Shown here in pieces: positions 37,756-49,073 of a stretch of 64,000 bases of DNA. The notes below the pieces were generated by a model, which saw only the letters and a program-made list of their open reading frames with translations, did no database searches and was not told the origin of the DNA. The stretch lies in NCBI GenBank assembly GCA_018389105.1, contig JACATO010000631.1, positions 1,278,501 to 1,342,500 of the forward strand, read 5' to 3'. The position numbers and the translations under genes were made by a program. This DNA comes from Nautilus pompilius. Taxonomy: Eukaryota > Mollusca > Cephalopoda > Nautilida > Nautilidae. Each line of letters starts with the position of its first letter. Position 1 is the first letter of the stretch.

Positions 37756-38425
37756 AAAAGGTACAATCCAAGAGTCCGCTGCTGATTGTCGTTAAGTGTA
37801 TTCGATGTTATTACTCCCTATCTGACATTAAAACAACATATGGGCCGTTATAATGTCATCACGTCAGTATATACCATCCAACTTTCTACTTTTTGGTTGT
37901 CGTAAGACTCAGTTAAACGCGCTGTCTGCTACTGCGCCTGAAATAATCGTTTCCCATAAATATGTAACGCTATTGTGGACAATTCTAGAACCTATTTTTG
38001 GTTGGCGTTATACGTTACACGTGCTCACTGTTACTACACTTTGTCTCACATTACGACAGCAAAAATACTCCTGATATGATACTAAATAGTTTTGTCTGAT
38101 TGATATGCAGTGTACGATACGATCCTGGTGACTGTTCTTGGTAGTCGTTAAAGTCCATTAAACGTATTCGATGTTGCTATACTCACTATATTTGGCATTA
38201 TGTCAAGAAACCGTAATAATCTTATTATATAAATATACAGTACAACTCCATGATCCAAGTGTGTGGTCATGGTGACGTTATGCGTCAAACGTACTGGCTA
38301 TTACAACCGTTCATTTTAAATTAATATGACCCGTAATAATCTTATTATATTAATATAGTTACACTGCACTCTATCTTACATTAAGACAACGCCCACACCA
38401 TATATCTTGTAATAAGTTTTATCCC
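37756..38425. repeat. 105-140-bp tandem repeat family, array A
   Basis: About five degenerate units. Each carries some of the ordered words TACGATCCTAGTGACTG, TTTTTGGTTGTCGTTA, CGTATTCGATGTTACTACAC and TATCTGACATTAAAACAACA, separated by ATAATCTTATTATATTAATA. Copies centre near 37,785, 37,893, 37,998, 38,139 and 38,267. The same words recur at 43.6 kb. The 3' flank, with AAATTCCGTGTTCTTCTAAC at 38,480-38,500, also matches the flank of array B, so the whole block is probably one element. No open frame, and no named family. Confidence 0.82.
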
Positions 38426-40114
38426 AATAATGATTCGCACAGATACATGTTAAAATTCCTAAAGCAAACCCATATTAAAGCGAAATTCCGTGTTCTTCTA
38501 ACAAACAACGGTATTTCCGGTTTCTCTCAGTTCCATCTACCGTAAATCTACGAACGATTTCTACAGGGTAGGTAAAAAATATTTTACATTTATCCACCGT
38601 AGTTGAAACGTCTTTTGTACAGACTGGGGGAGCATAAGGGAGTCAGTTCTAAACCACTCGGAGGAATTACGTCCAGGTGTTTGAATTCGTTTGGCTTACC
38701 TTCAAGCATTCCCCTGAAGACGATTCCACCTTGCTGGTTTTGTCGAAACGTTGGTTGTTGTTGTTTTGTTTTTTTTAAATTTAATTCTAATTTATTAACG
38801 CACCGGTGCTTTACCTAATTAATTTATTCTAACAATTGGCAAGTCTGCCTTGCTTTTTGTGTGTGTGTGTGTGTTGTTGTTTTTTCTCTTTATATTTTCG
38901 GATATTTCCACATAATTATTCTCCAAGCTTGGAGCCTTAATTTAAGACGGCCGCTGTAACCTTTTTTTTCACTTTCAAAAAAAAAAGATGCGATATTTTT
39001 TACTGACAGACGGCATTCGCTAGTGAAAAGAGAGAGGGAGAGAAGGAGGGGGGGGGAAAGGTAGAGAAGTATTTGTATAGTTTAATATTAGCTTTGGTTC
39101 GCAGTGTCGTTTTCTAGAATAACAACTTCCAATAAAAACCAAAATGGGGGGGAAAAGAAGAAGGAAAAAAAAGAGGGAGAGAGAAATTAGATATTAAATC
39201 TGGTACTAACCGACACGTGAACGTACAGGAAATTGGGCGTGCGATTTCACACAGGCATAAGATTTCTATGGGAATTTCTGGTCCCCACCTACATCTAGAC
39301 GCGAGATTTGGGGTGAAATTATTCCAGCAACGAAACCTTTTCTTTTCCCCCCACTTTTTTAAAAAATAAAATAGGTAAATCAGTTGGTGCGGGACTTTAA
39401 AACGTAGAGGGTCATCTTCGGCTTCTCCGAACGGCGGAGATGAGGCCGAAAAACTGGTCATCCTTTTCAAGTATTTACGCATTTATTTGTTAAGCCGCAA
39501 GTGTAAGCTGGACATGCCGACTGAAGAGGGGTAGATTCACTTGTGACCGGAGGTGGGGGCGGCGGGAAGAAATTCTGCTTTGTCTGGTCAGCAATAGCAC
39601 GAACGTCGACCATTTTGTGAGCCGTCCCAGGGTCCCTCAGCGCTCGCGCAAGCCCCAACGAGTTCTCTCGGCAATCAGATTAGCTTCGACTCATTCAGCG
39701 ACAATATTTTAGTGATTATAGGGATCTGGAGTAGCAGAACTAACTCTGTCAACTGAAGTCGGTAGGGGTTCAGAGAAATAAGTACAAACTGAGTTGTATC
39801 TAAATTGGTTAGCAATGAACGACACTTCTCTCATTAGCAGTTGATACTTCACATAAGATACTTTAGTCATTTTTTCCTTTTCTTTTTCTTTTTGTTGTTC
39901 CATTGTGGACCAGAACTTGCTGGACAAAGGTTTATCGTAACTGCGCCAAATATTGTTCTTTTAATTCATTTGGACTATAACCAAATGTTGACGTAAACGG
40001 AGTTTGACACGATTTTAAGAGAGCATTGTTTTGCAAATATTCCACCTGCAACGTCACGTGTTGTTTGCGCTATTACAAACGAGTATCCAAGAACCATAAC
40101 TGCAAGATAATGGC
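38426..40114. other. Intergenic, no gene recognised
   Basis: Contains a short GT microsatellite (about 38,857-38,873) and purine-rich DNA at 39,020-39,065 and 39,140-39,185. The minus-strand frame at 39,114-39,482 is low-complexity Phe/Pro/Ser and matches no domain. Confidence 0.4.
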
Positions 40115-40416
40115 AGGGCCCCCCTCTCTCCTCTCCTCTCTCCCTCTAGCTTCTCTCTCCTCCATCTCAGCTCTACTGACGTCATCTCTCTCATATATAT
40201 AACTGACATCATCTCTCTCTCTGTACTGACGTCATCCGTCTCTCTCTCTCTCCCTCTCTCTCTCTCTGACTGACGTTTTTCTATCTCTCTCCTCTCTACT
40301 GACATCATCTCTCTCTCTTCTGTATTGACTCATCTCTCTCTCTCTCGCCTCTCCTCATCTCTCTCTCTCCTCTCACTCTCCCTCCTCTCTCTCTCTCCCT
40401 CTCTCTCCTCTCTCTC

Positions 40417-40450
<34 letters not shown>
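40115..40450 (+). repeat. CT-rich repeat with degenerate GACGTCATC units
   Basis: CT/CCT tracts with CTACTGACGTCATCTC, AACTGACATCATCTC, GTACTGACGTCATCCG and TGTATTGACTCATC words. It is a weaker member of the CT/GACGTCA family, grading into long interrupted CT runs. Open frames across it are Ser/Leu or Arg/Glu artefacts. Confidence 0.92.
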
Positions 40451-42235
40451 GCAAGTAATATGCCCGAATGGTGTATGTTACTGACTTCATGTTTTACCAA
40501 AAATTCAATGTAGTAAAGAAAATATAAAGCATTTCTAAAAAAGAGAGAGAAATAGTGATGTTTTATACAGCAATTTTAAAACCTATTTCTTTTTAGCTTT
40601 CAATTCTAATGTTGCATTATTATTATTATACTGACTCGTTCTAAATAAGGACTTTTTTCTATGTTAATGCAGGGAGAGAGAAGTTTATTAAGGTTCGTAA
40701 GATGAAAATATTATTAAATTTTATATTATAAAAACAGCGTTTTCTCTTTTTTTCTTAAAATAATGGCAACTTGATTCTGTTGTAAAAATATAAAACAATA
40801 TCTTGTTCACTTGAATTGTTGCTGAAGCGGAATTGACGCTTGTGTTTTTTTTTCATTAATTTAGCAATCAGTCGAATTTCTATTTTAAAAATTAATTTCA
40901 GCCTCATCACGGTTGAGAAGACTGATTGTAATGCCGCATTTCAACTTCCGCCGCTCGGAATAACCGGAAACACTTAAACGACACGAGAGTTGGCGTGAGT
41001 GATGCGTTTTGACCTTTGGTCCCCGGAACCTCGACACTGAGACACAAACCGCCATGTTTTTGGAACCAAGCGCTGGGTCAGATAGTGTGGAAAACGCTGA
41101 TGCAAAAGTCGGGTATAGACCTGTCAGTACCAATCATCTTGATAGATTATTTATCTTTTCTTTCCAGCCTTTCTCGGGCTTTTCGGGGTTCGCCGAGGCT
41201 TAGATCGATATTTGTCGAGAGGAAAACTAGGGGGGGGGGGAAATATACCCGGCAGACTAACTGGTTGGGGAGGAGGAGACAGGAGAACGAGTGGGATACA
41301 GATGTCAGCTCGAGACAGAACTCTACCCTATTTAGATGTTTACAGGAAATAAGTAAAAAAAAAAAGAATAGATCTGTGATTAGTAAAGCGTTTCTACTCG
41401 ACCAGTGATCGCTATTCAGCCAGCCAGGTCGGTCGGGTCGTTATAGGAGAGTTCTGTAATCAGACTTCCGATAATTAAATCGGAACAGTCAAAATGTCCC
41501 GCTCCTCTAGGAAGCGCAATGAACCTAACAAAGAATCCCAACTGGTCTGGACTCCGGTCCACCTGAACAACGTTTGCAGCTTTAAGAAGAAAAGAATTAC
41601 CCATACCCTTTATGTGAACGATTACTTTCTCCCGTCCAGACTTCCACGGAGATATGTCCACTTTCGTGTTCCGCTATTTCCGTTAGCGTTTATAAACTGA
41701 GAAGGGTCGTGGGATTCCATAAAGAGTGCGCAGCGCTGGGGGCGGGGCTCAACATAACCTTGTTTCTGTTCCCTAGACTGACGATGGTAGATCCCGTTGG
41801 CGTGCTTCCGTCACGCCAGCGGGTTAAAAAATTATGCTTAGCAGGTAAATGGACATCTCGCGGCGTCCGCGGATGGAGTCGGTCAGGGGCTAAGAGTCGA
41901 TCATCAGGATTATTAATCGCTGTGTTATAATCGGTGTTCGGGGAAAGCCTCTGGGCTTTTGGACAGCGTTCAACCGGTGTATCTGAAATAGTGCATGGAT
42001 CTGTATCTCTTAAGGGGAAAATCTGTTAAACGTGCTAGACACACAGGTCAGACTGTTTTCTATCCTTCTTGAATACTTCTATATAATACGTGTAACCAAA
42101 AGGGACTTCGTGTTATCTTGGTATATAACTTACATAATCCAGAACAGACTAGAAAGTAAGGGTACTCGAGCGGTGGACTCCAATAATTCTTTAAAACAAT
42201 AAGATATTATATTATAGGAGACTTGCCTCTGTCAT
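40451..42235. other. Intergenic, no gene recognised
   Basis: AT-rich to about 40,900, then more balanced DNA to 41,950. Open frames at 40,885-41,133 (minus), 41,016-41,408 and 41,494-41,700 (plus) overlap one another or lack domains. A G9 run lies at about 41,231. Confidence 0.4.
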
Positions 42236-42424
42236 GGAGCATCCCCCCGACCTTGGTTTCTGTGTCTGAGTGCCTACACAGGCCACTCCCCAGCAGCAAC
42301 CGGAGCAATGCCAGTAAAGTACCTCGCTCAAGGGTCACAACAATGTGCCAGCAGCAGGGAATTGAACCAAGGACCCTTAGGTCCTGAAGCCAACATACTC
42401 ACCACTGAGCCACATCGCCTGGCG
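42236..42424 (-). repeat. tRNA-derived SINE with V-type core
   Basis: This is the clearest SINE here. On the minus strand it starts GGCGATG, then the A box TGGCTCAGTGGT (plus strand 42,401-42,412) and the B box GGTTCAATTCC (42,358-42,368), as in a tRNA head. Then comes the core TGACCCTTGAGCGAGGTAC followed by TTTACTGGCATTGCTCC (42,302-42,337), which closely resembles the central domain of vertebrate V-SINEs and related animal SINEs (TGACCCTTGAGCAAGGCACTTAAC...TTGCTCC, as I recall it). The 3' part ends near GGGGGGATGCTCC. The family assignment is from memory and no target-site duplication was confirmed. Confidence 0.85.
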
Positions 42425-43604
42425 ATCGTGATGATCCTTCTTCGGTAGAGTTACAGAAAGAATTGTGCAGGGTCCAAACAGATCTTTATTTGCTTCCCAT
42501 GGCACATCCCTCTCCCAGGATAATCTTCGCGTGATCTATACCATATAACAAAGAATGAATCCATGTGCATTCTATTCAAGAATAATATTTCAGTCCCTTT
42601 TGGCTGTAATTAAACATCAAATAGAGATGACAATTTGCCCGTCGGTGGAAAATAAAAGAAAGTAATTGGAATGAAGACGATGACGATGGCGATAAACCGA
42701 CCGTGAATTTAAAGCTCTTAATCTACAGTAAGATATAAGTGCTCTTCAACACCGATGGATGTGTCTTTCTTTCATTTTAAATATTAAATAGACTCGCATA
42801 TAATCTTTATTTTAACCTTGTTATCGATTACCTCTGAGCTCTACAATAATATTGCAGGCCACTGAATTTACAGTTTTATTATTAAATGTATAGTGCCGAC
42901 ACCTCTGAATTTTCCTTCACCAAGCTGATGACAACCTTTTGAGAGACTGAACTGGCTTAGTTCTTGTTCACGAAATCCGTTACTCGGTGTTCTTGGCTCA
43001 CCACCACCCACCCCCCAGCTTCTTCTTCTTTTTTCTTCTTCTGCCGAACTGGTTTTTCACAAAAAAAAAAAACGGCCAATCAAGAACCATTTCCTCTTTC
43101 ATTCATTTGGGAAGTTCTGTAGCTGCTTGATTCCCGAACTGGCTGTCTTTACCATCCTTCCCCCGTCTCGCAGCACCCATCTGCCTGGTCGCGTCAGATC
43201 GCGATTGTCACAATAACAGCTCGGCGCGACGTCGGATCTGATGATAGTATTAAGCCCTCTCGGCATGTTTTTAATCAAAGAGTAACCAAAGAATCAAACC
43301 TCTTTACGCTCTTAACAAATTTTTATTGCATCTTTTTATCTTTTTTTTTTTTTTTGGCAAGAGCTGAGATGATAACTCTCCTTCAGCAGTTTATCTGTTG
43401 AGACATTTTTTTTTTTTGTTTTTGTCTTTTTTAAGAACCGGGAACCTCCAGAAGGCAAAACCATACCATCGTTTTAGTAACTGTGGCCCAGCCAGATTTA
43501 GAGGAGATATAATAGGGTTTGAAATAGCGATACTAGATGGGGAAGCAAGGATGACATACCCTGTAAAGATGGTGATATAGTCATTGAACAAAAACAATAC
43601 AAGA
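42425..43604. other. Intergenic, no gene
   Basis: AT-rich with long homopolymers (A12 near 43,061, T15 near 43,341, T11 near 43,407). No coding feature. Confidence 0.4.
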
Positions 43605-43960
43605 ACGACTGTTTGTAGTTGCAATGCTTCTTTCTGGTTGTCGTTATCCGTTTTACGTACTCGCTGTTATTGCAGTTTATCTAACATTAAGCCAACAACT
43701 TCGCACTATGTGACATGATATAATCTTATCGTATTAGCATACATCACTATTGGGTACGATCTTAGTGACTGTTTCTGGTTGTCGCGACATGAAACAATTT
43801 TATCTTATTAATATGCATTAGTATTGGGTACGATCCTAGTGTCTGTTTTTGGTTGTCGTTAAACGTATCTGTTGTTACTACACTTTACCTAACATTACGC
43901 CTTTTAAGCACGAAATAGTCTTATCGCAACATTAACGCGCACCTTTCTCAAGAAATTCGC
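43605..43960. repeat. 105-140-bp tandem repeat family, array B
   Basis: About three units with TTTCTGGTTGTCGTTA, GGGTACGATCTTAGTGACTG, GTGTCTGTTTTTGGTTGTCG and CTACACTTTACCTAACATTA, in the same order as array A at 37.8-38.4 kb. AT spacers (ATAATCTTATCGTATTAGCA) also match. The 3' flank (AAATCCGTGTATTTCTAATA, about 43,980-44,000) parallels that of array A. Confidence 0.82.
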
Positions 43961-45052
43961 ATCAAACACATTACAGACAAAATCCGTGTATTTCTAATAA
44001 CTGAAGTTTTGCTATCAATTTTAATCGCGCCTTCTGTCGTTATTTTACCAACCCCCCCCCCCAAAAAGTCAGATGTTTATATCCAGAAGTATTTATTTGA
44101 ACTAGGAAGAAAAACCTTCAACCCTGACTGTTTTCGCCATTGTCTCTTCTTTCGTTGAATTTTAAAAGTGCGACCCATGTGATTTTAAGCAGCTGTTGCT
44201 CGGATGAGGAGGCGGCACCTGAAGTCATTCAGACCAATCACCAAAAGCTGAATTTTGTCCAGTCTCACATATCGACAGCCAAATTAAGATATAACTGACT
44301 GAAACAAAGACTTTAAAGGGCGACCAAGGCCCAACCGGGTCGAACTTTCACATCGAAATATCTAGGACATACATTTCACCGAAAATATTATACATTATTA
44401 ACTTTAATTTGAAAAAAAAAATAGACATCTAATAAACGATAGAAGATCAATCCAGAGCTCCGGTAAATTGTTATCTTTGCTCAAGAGTTAAATCCACTGC
44501 TTTTAAATAGCTTTGACTTAGTCGGTTTCGCGAAGAACTTCTTGCGCGGTCATGTTACGTCACTGTTACGTCACTGTTACGTCATACATAAAGTTGCAAA
44601 TTCCTTCTTGATCGAGACTCTCCCCACCTCCCACCCCCTTCACGCGTCCTGGTCGGGATGACTCCATATGTGTGTCTTACTACTGTGTTATTTAATTTCG
44701 GAATCTACAATGGATTGCTATCCGCGCAGAGGGGGGGGGGTATGAGGTGCTAGGCAGCACCGGAAGTCGGCCGGTGTAACAGAAGAAACTTTTAGAAGTA
44801 CCCTGGCAAGCGGACTGCGGACTGGCGCCGCCATAACCGGAGAGCACGCTTCGCGCCGTGCCGGATTCAAACAGCTGCCCCTGAGAGGTTGAGAGCAACG
44901 GCTCCAGGGCTGATATTTTCCTTTTTTTAAAACGTTTTTTTTTTTTTTTTTTTTTTTGTCACGTGAAATCCTTTTGAGTAAGTTTAGCGTCAAAATAAAA
45001 ATGCCCTTAGAGAAAGAATTCGCTGTTAAAGTTTCCTGGTATATATGTATAT
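43961..45052. other. Intergenic, no gene
   Basis: Includes three tandem 11-bp words GTTACGTCACT at about 44,551-44,583 and a T17 tract near 44,940. A GC-rich part (44,730-44,910) contains a B-box-like GTTTGAATCCGGC on the minus strand, but no A box. No gene recognised. Confidence 0.4.
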
Positions 45053-45079
45053 ATGTGGTGTGTGTGTGTGTGTGTGTAT
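45053..45079. repeat. (GT)n microsatellite
   Basis: GTGGTGTGTGTG run just after a TATATGTATATATG word. Confidence 0.95.
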
Positions 45080-45943
45080 GAGAGAAAAGCCATCAGCATC
45101 TTAATTAGTACAAAACAGCAGGGAATAGTTTACTCGCTACTTGCTTCGATAATTAGCAAGCGAGCTAAGTAAATAGAAATTCTGGTGCCGGGGATAAAGG
45201 GCTGTGAAGAGAGAACCAATCCATCTGTTTAGTGGATTACTTGTTTAGATAAAACTAAGATATATTACAATACACGCTTTTTCATTTGTTGGTGTAGTGT
45301 ACATTATTCCAGTTGATGCTTTAGACCTGTCAAGCTGATTATATGTTCCACTTTGAATAACTAATACTCATTATTCGTCGACAGTCCTTGTAGGTGGGAA
45401 CTTACACAAATAATAAGGCTTAGAATTATGCAGACCGAACGTGACGTATACACCGTGAATCCTGTGAACTATGAACCATAATTCCACAGTAAGTGATACC
45501 TAATCCTTGAAATACTAATGCTATTCTAAACTACCCTACCACCAAGTTATAACTCTGAGCCTAATTTTCATAATCCCCAGAAATCCCGCTTGACAGAAGG
45601 TAAACACATGAATAAGTACATGGAGTAGGGCGGTTTGCGAGGTGGAGCTGGAACGGGGGAGTGATTTGGGAGATCGCCAGTGAGAATCACTCAGGTAAGA
45701 GCTGCTCATACACCAGAGCTGCAGAGATCTTAGCAGAGACAGGTCCGTGTTTGTTCTAATTCCGGGAAACGGTAGTTCCCAGAATGAATATTGCCCCGGA
45801 AGTGGACTGGACACAGTACATCTGTCATCTGCAGGCATTTGGTCTATAAAAAAAAAAAAAAAGCGGGTAGATAAATGGGAATTTTTAAAAAAAAATTTTT
45901 CCACACGGAGAGATTCGCGTCATAACGACCTTCAACCGTGGAC
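45080..45943. other. Intergenic, no gene
   Basis: A minus-strand frame of 122 codons (45,536-45,904) is Phe/Ser-rich with no domain. A-rich and T-rich dyads lie at 45,847-45,900. Nothing else seen. Confidence 0.4.
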
Positions 45944-46257
45944 TCTCTCTCTCTCTGTACTGACGTCACCTCTCTCTATGTACTGACGTCACCTCTCTCT
46001 ATGTACTGACGTCATCTCTCTGTACTGACGTCATCATCTCTCTCTCTGTACTGACGTCATCTCTGTACTGACGTCACCACCTCTCTCTATGTACTGACGT
46101 CATCATCTCTGTACTGACGTCATCATCTCTCTCTGTACTGACGTCACCTCTCTCTATGTACTGACGTCATATCTCTGTACTGACGTCATCTCTCTGTACT
46201 GACGTCATCATCATCTCTCTCTCTGTACTGACGTCATCTCTCTCTCTCTCTCTCTCA
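45944..46257 (+). repeat. CT/TGACGTCA array, 13 palindromes
   Basis: CTCTCTGTACTGACGTCATC and CTCTCTATGTACTGACGTCA units of about 17-31 bp. By hand count there are 13 perfect TGACGTCA palindromes, with almost no variation in the GTACTGACGTCA core. It is the most homogeneous member of the family here, so probably the youngest or most often homogenised. It ends in a (CT)n run. Confidence 0.97.
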
Positions 46258-47324
46258 GGCTTTGTTGATGAGGCCGAGAGGATGGTGTCGTCTCAGCTTC
46301 GCTGACCGTCGACGCGGTTCTACTTTATTTAACCCCCTCCCCCCTCCTCACCTCGGTCTGCAGCAACCGAGTCTGGTTTTTCTTCTTTCTTTCTTTCTTT
46401 CCTTCTCTCTCAATTTCTCGGCGAAAAACTATCAGATCAGGTTCTCACGTCTATCAGCGCCTGGGGATTCGGTATGCTAACAGTTTCTCCTGGACTCGGT
46501 CGAGATCTGACGACATGGCATTTGCTACAGGTAATTCGCAAGATGACGGATGCTGACAGATGCACGGAAATGGGTCGGTCGCGAGAAATGTATCCCCCTC
46601 CAGTCAGCCGGTGACTTCGCCTAAATTCGTCACAAAACCCTCGTCCTTTTTGTTGGCGTTGTATTTCTTTGTTTTTTTTTGCTCTCTCCCAGTGGTTTGA
46701 TCATAAAGACGCTTGTAAGTCTACACTTTAGTGGGTGGGTCCTTCTCTTCAGTACAAGAGCATCATAGCGGGCAGAAATAAATCGTGGATCTCTCTCCCC
46801 TTTTTATAGCAGCCATTCAGGCGACAAGATTTTAAAACAGAATTCACCTTTGAAGGCGCTCAGGTGACGGTACGATTTCAAGAAAACTTTAAAATTGGCA
46901 TTTATCAACGCAAGATAAACTGTAATTCACGTCTAGTTATTTCTAATTACCTAATTTTATTCATGTACATTTAATATTAGAGATACTCGTATTTAACTTA
47001 ACCAAAGGCCTGTTTAGAGTTTTCAAAATCTCCTTTGACATAATACAAGAATGTGTAACCGACTCCCGAACAGAACTAACTGTGGACATTCTACTGTTAT
47101 GCGTTTCCGAATTAAAGAACGACATTCTGTAAAAGTGTTTCTAAATGAATGACAGATTTACAATGTCTGAGTACGAGAGAAGTGCTTATAGTTAGTAGAC
47201 TCGCTGTTACAGAAGACTGACAATAGGAAGACAGGGATGGCCACGTGTTTCACGATGCCCTCTAGTGTCCGTCATCTGCAAGACAGGTTATGTATCGACT
47301 CTTGCATATATATATATATATATT
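46258..47324. other. Intergenic, no gene recognised
   Basis: Pyrimidine-rich at 46,320-46,410, then mixed, then AT-rich. It ends in a (TA)n run (47,306-47,322) into which the mariner element is inserted. Confidence 0.4.
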
Positions 47325-47359
47325 CGAGGCCTGTCCAAAAGGAAACCCAACTTTTAAAA
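47325..47359 (+). repeat. mariner left terminal inverted repeat
   Basis: Starts CGAGGCCTGTCCAAAAGG and runs through AAACCCAACTTTTAAAA. It pairs with 48,532-48,567, with about four substitutions and one single-base length difference. Confidence 0.93.
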
Positions 47360-47493
47360 ACAGCGCGATCGGCGACCTCGACCTTCAGTCTAATAATAGC
47401 CGCACCACGCCACGTCGGTTAGTCACCGATCTACAGGTGGCGCTGGAGTGAACGTACGTCTAGTGTACTTGGCGATTTGTCGCAAGTCGGACG

Positions 47494-48525
47494 ATGGAGG
47501 ATCTTGAAGAGCGACGAGTTCGTGTGAAATTCTGTATCAGATCGGGAAAAACGTTTACGGAGACCTTTCTGATGATGGGGAGAGGATTGTCTGAGCCGAA
47601 CGCAATGTCACGAGTGGTACCAGCGTTTCAAATCGGGAAGAACATCCTCCGAAGACGATCCCAAATCTGGACGACCTTCCACGACAACGAACAATGATCA
47701 CATTGAGAAAGTGCGAACTGTGATCCGTGTAAACGTCGCCTGACTGTCCTTTGAGTTTCCGGAGAAGTAGGCATCTGTAAGAGTTCGTGCCACATGATTT
47801 TAAAAGAGAAATTGAACACGCATCGCGTAGCCGCAAAATGAGAACCGAGTCACAGTCAGTCCAGGAGCTCTTTGATCGTTCGAATGCTGACGAAAGCTTT
47901 CTGAGAAGTGTCACAACAGGTGACGAAACTTGGGAGTAATGCTACGATATCGAAACAAAAAGGCAGTCGTCGCAGCGGGTTCGATCATCGTCATCGCGAC
48001 CAAAAAAAGCACGTCGGAGTCGCTCAAATGTGAAGGTGATGTTGATCGTCTTTTTTGATTGGAATGGCGTCGTTCATCACGAGTTTGTTCCACGTGGTCA
48101 GACGATCAATAAAGAGTTTTACTTGGATGTCCTGGGGCGGTTGAGAGAGGCAGTGAGGAGGAGGAGGACTGAGGCAAGGAAAAAAAAACACAGGGATGCT
48201 GCACCACGACAACGCACCTGTTCACACGTCACTCCTTATCTGTCACTTTTTGGCAAAGCACGAGACGACTCTCGTTCCCCAGCCGCCCAACTCTCCGGAT
48301 TTGGCCCCTGCTGACTTTTTTTTCTTCCCAAAGTTTAAATTCACCCTGAAAGGTCACCAATTTCAGACGATAGAAGAGATGGAAGAAAATTCGCTACGAG
48401 AACTGCGCGCTGTCCCTGAAAAGGCATTCCCGGACGCGTTCCAAAACTGGAAAGAAACGTTGGGAGCGGTGTATCGACAGCGGAGGGAACTGTTTCGTCT
48501 GATAAAATTGTACGTAAAGCAATAA
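47494..48525 (+). pseudogene. mariner transposase pseudogene, DD34D
   Basis: The start MEDLEERRVRVKFCIRSGKT matches the mariner N-terminus (DNA-binding helix-turn-helix part). RTQCHEWYQRFKSGRTSSED (from 47,597), ELFDRSNADESFL and TTGDETW follow, then VKVMLIVFFDWNG with HHEFVP (from 48,030), and MLHHDNAPVH to SPDLAPADFF (from 48,196), ending KLYVKQ and a stop at 48,523. The catalytic triad is still legible: D at 47,922 (GDETW), D at 48,208 (HHDN) and D at 48,313 (APADF), with 34 residues between the last two, which defines DD34D. The reading frame changes between about 47,575 and 47,597, near 47,735, and in the A-run around 48,180-48,190. In-frame stops include 47,937-47,939, and part after HRVAAK is missing. 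It is non-functional and moderately old. Confidence 0.95.
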
Positions 48526-48531
48526 ATTTGG

Positions 48532-48567
48532 TTTTAAAAAGTTCGGTTTCTTTTTGGACAGAACTCG
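48532..48567 (-). repeat. mariner right terminal inverted repeat
   Basis: On the minus strand it reads CGAGTTCTGTCCAAAAAG then AAACCGAACTTTTTAAAA. Partner of 47,325-47,359, starting seven bases after the transposase stop. Confidence 0.93.
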
Positions 48568-48867
48568 TATATATATATACATAATGTACGAAGCCGCTGA
48601 CAGACTCTGATTAAGACGAGTCGGGGCCATGTCCGCTAAAGGCAACTGATTCCGACCCTCCGCGCCAACGACGACAACACGACTTAGCAACGATCGGGCA
48701 GGCGAAGAAGCGAATCCATAGAAATTTAACCCTCACTGTAAATAACGGTGCTATGAGACCGTGCTATCGGCAGACCAGCGAGAAAGAAGTGAGGATGAGA
48801 ATGCTTAGAATAGACTAAATTTCTCCAGCACGAAAGTTCGACTTCGACTTTCGAGAGGAATTTCTTG
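48568..48867. other. Intergenic, no gene
   Basis: A (TA)n remnant next to the mariner end, then a CpG-containing stretch. No further feature. Confidence 0.4.
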
Positions 48868-48927
<60 letters not shown>

Positions 48928-49073
48928 TGATGATGATGATGATGAAGATGATGATGTCAATACTGAGAGATGGAGAGAGGAGAGAGAGAGAGAGAGATGA
49001 GGATGATGATGATGATGATGATGATGATGTCAATACTGAGAATGGAGAGAGAGAGAGAGAGAGAGAGAGATGC
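48868..49073 (-). repeat. (GA)n/(GAT)n repeat with GATGTCAATACTGAG units
   Basis: GA tracts, ATG/GAT triplet runs and the word GATGTCAATACTGAGA occur twice, about 75 bp apart. On the minus strand this reads TCTCAGTATTGACATCATC, so it is a reverse-oriented, decayed member of the CT/GACGTCATC family. Confidence 0.9.

Larger units (their letters stand above)
47325..48567 (+). mobile_element. mariner DNA transposon, 1.24 kb, full length but inactive
   Basis: A Tc1/mariner superfamily element of typical size with both ends present. The terminal inverted repeats begin CGAGGCCTGTCCAAAAGG and, read inward from the other end, CGAGTTCTGTCCAAAAAG. They agree at roughly 31 of 36 positions. The element lies in a TA-dinucleotide run (TATATATT before, TATATATATAC after), consistent with TA target choice, although the exact duplication is masked by the repeat. 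One transposase reading frame in the plus direction fills the interior and is broken. It cannot supply its own transposase, but the ends look recognisable. Confidence 0.95.
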
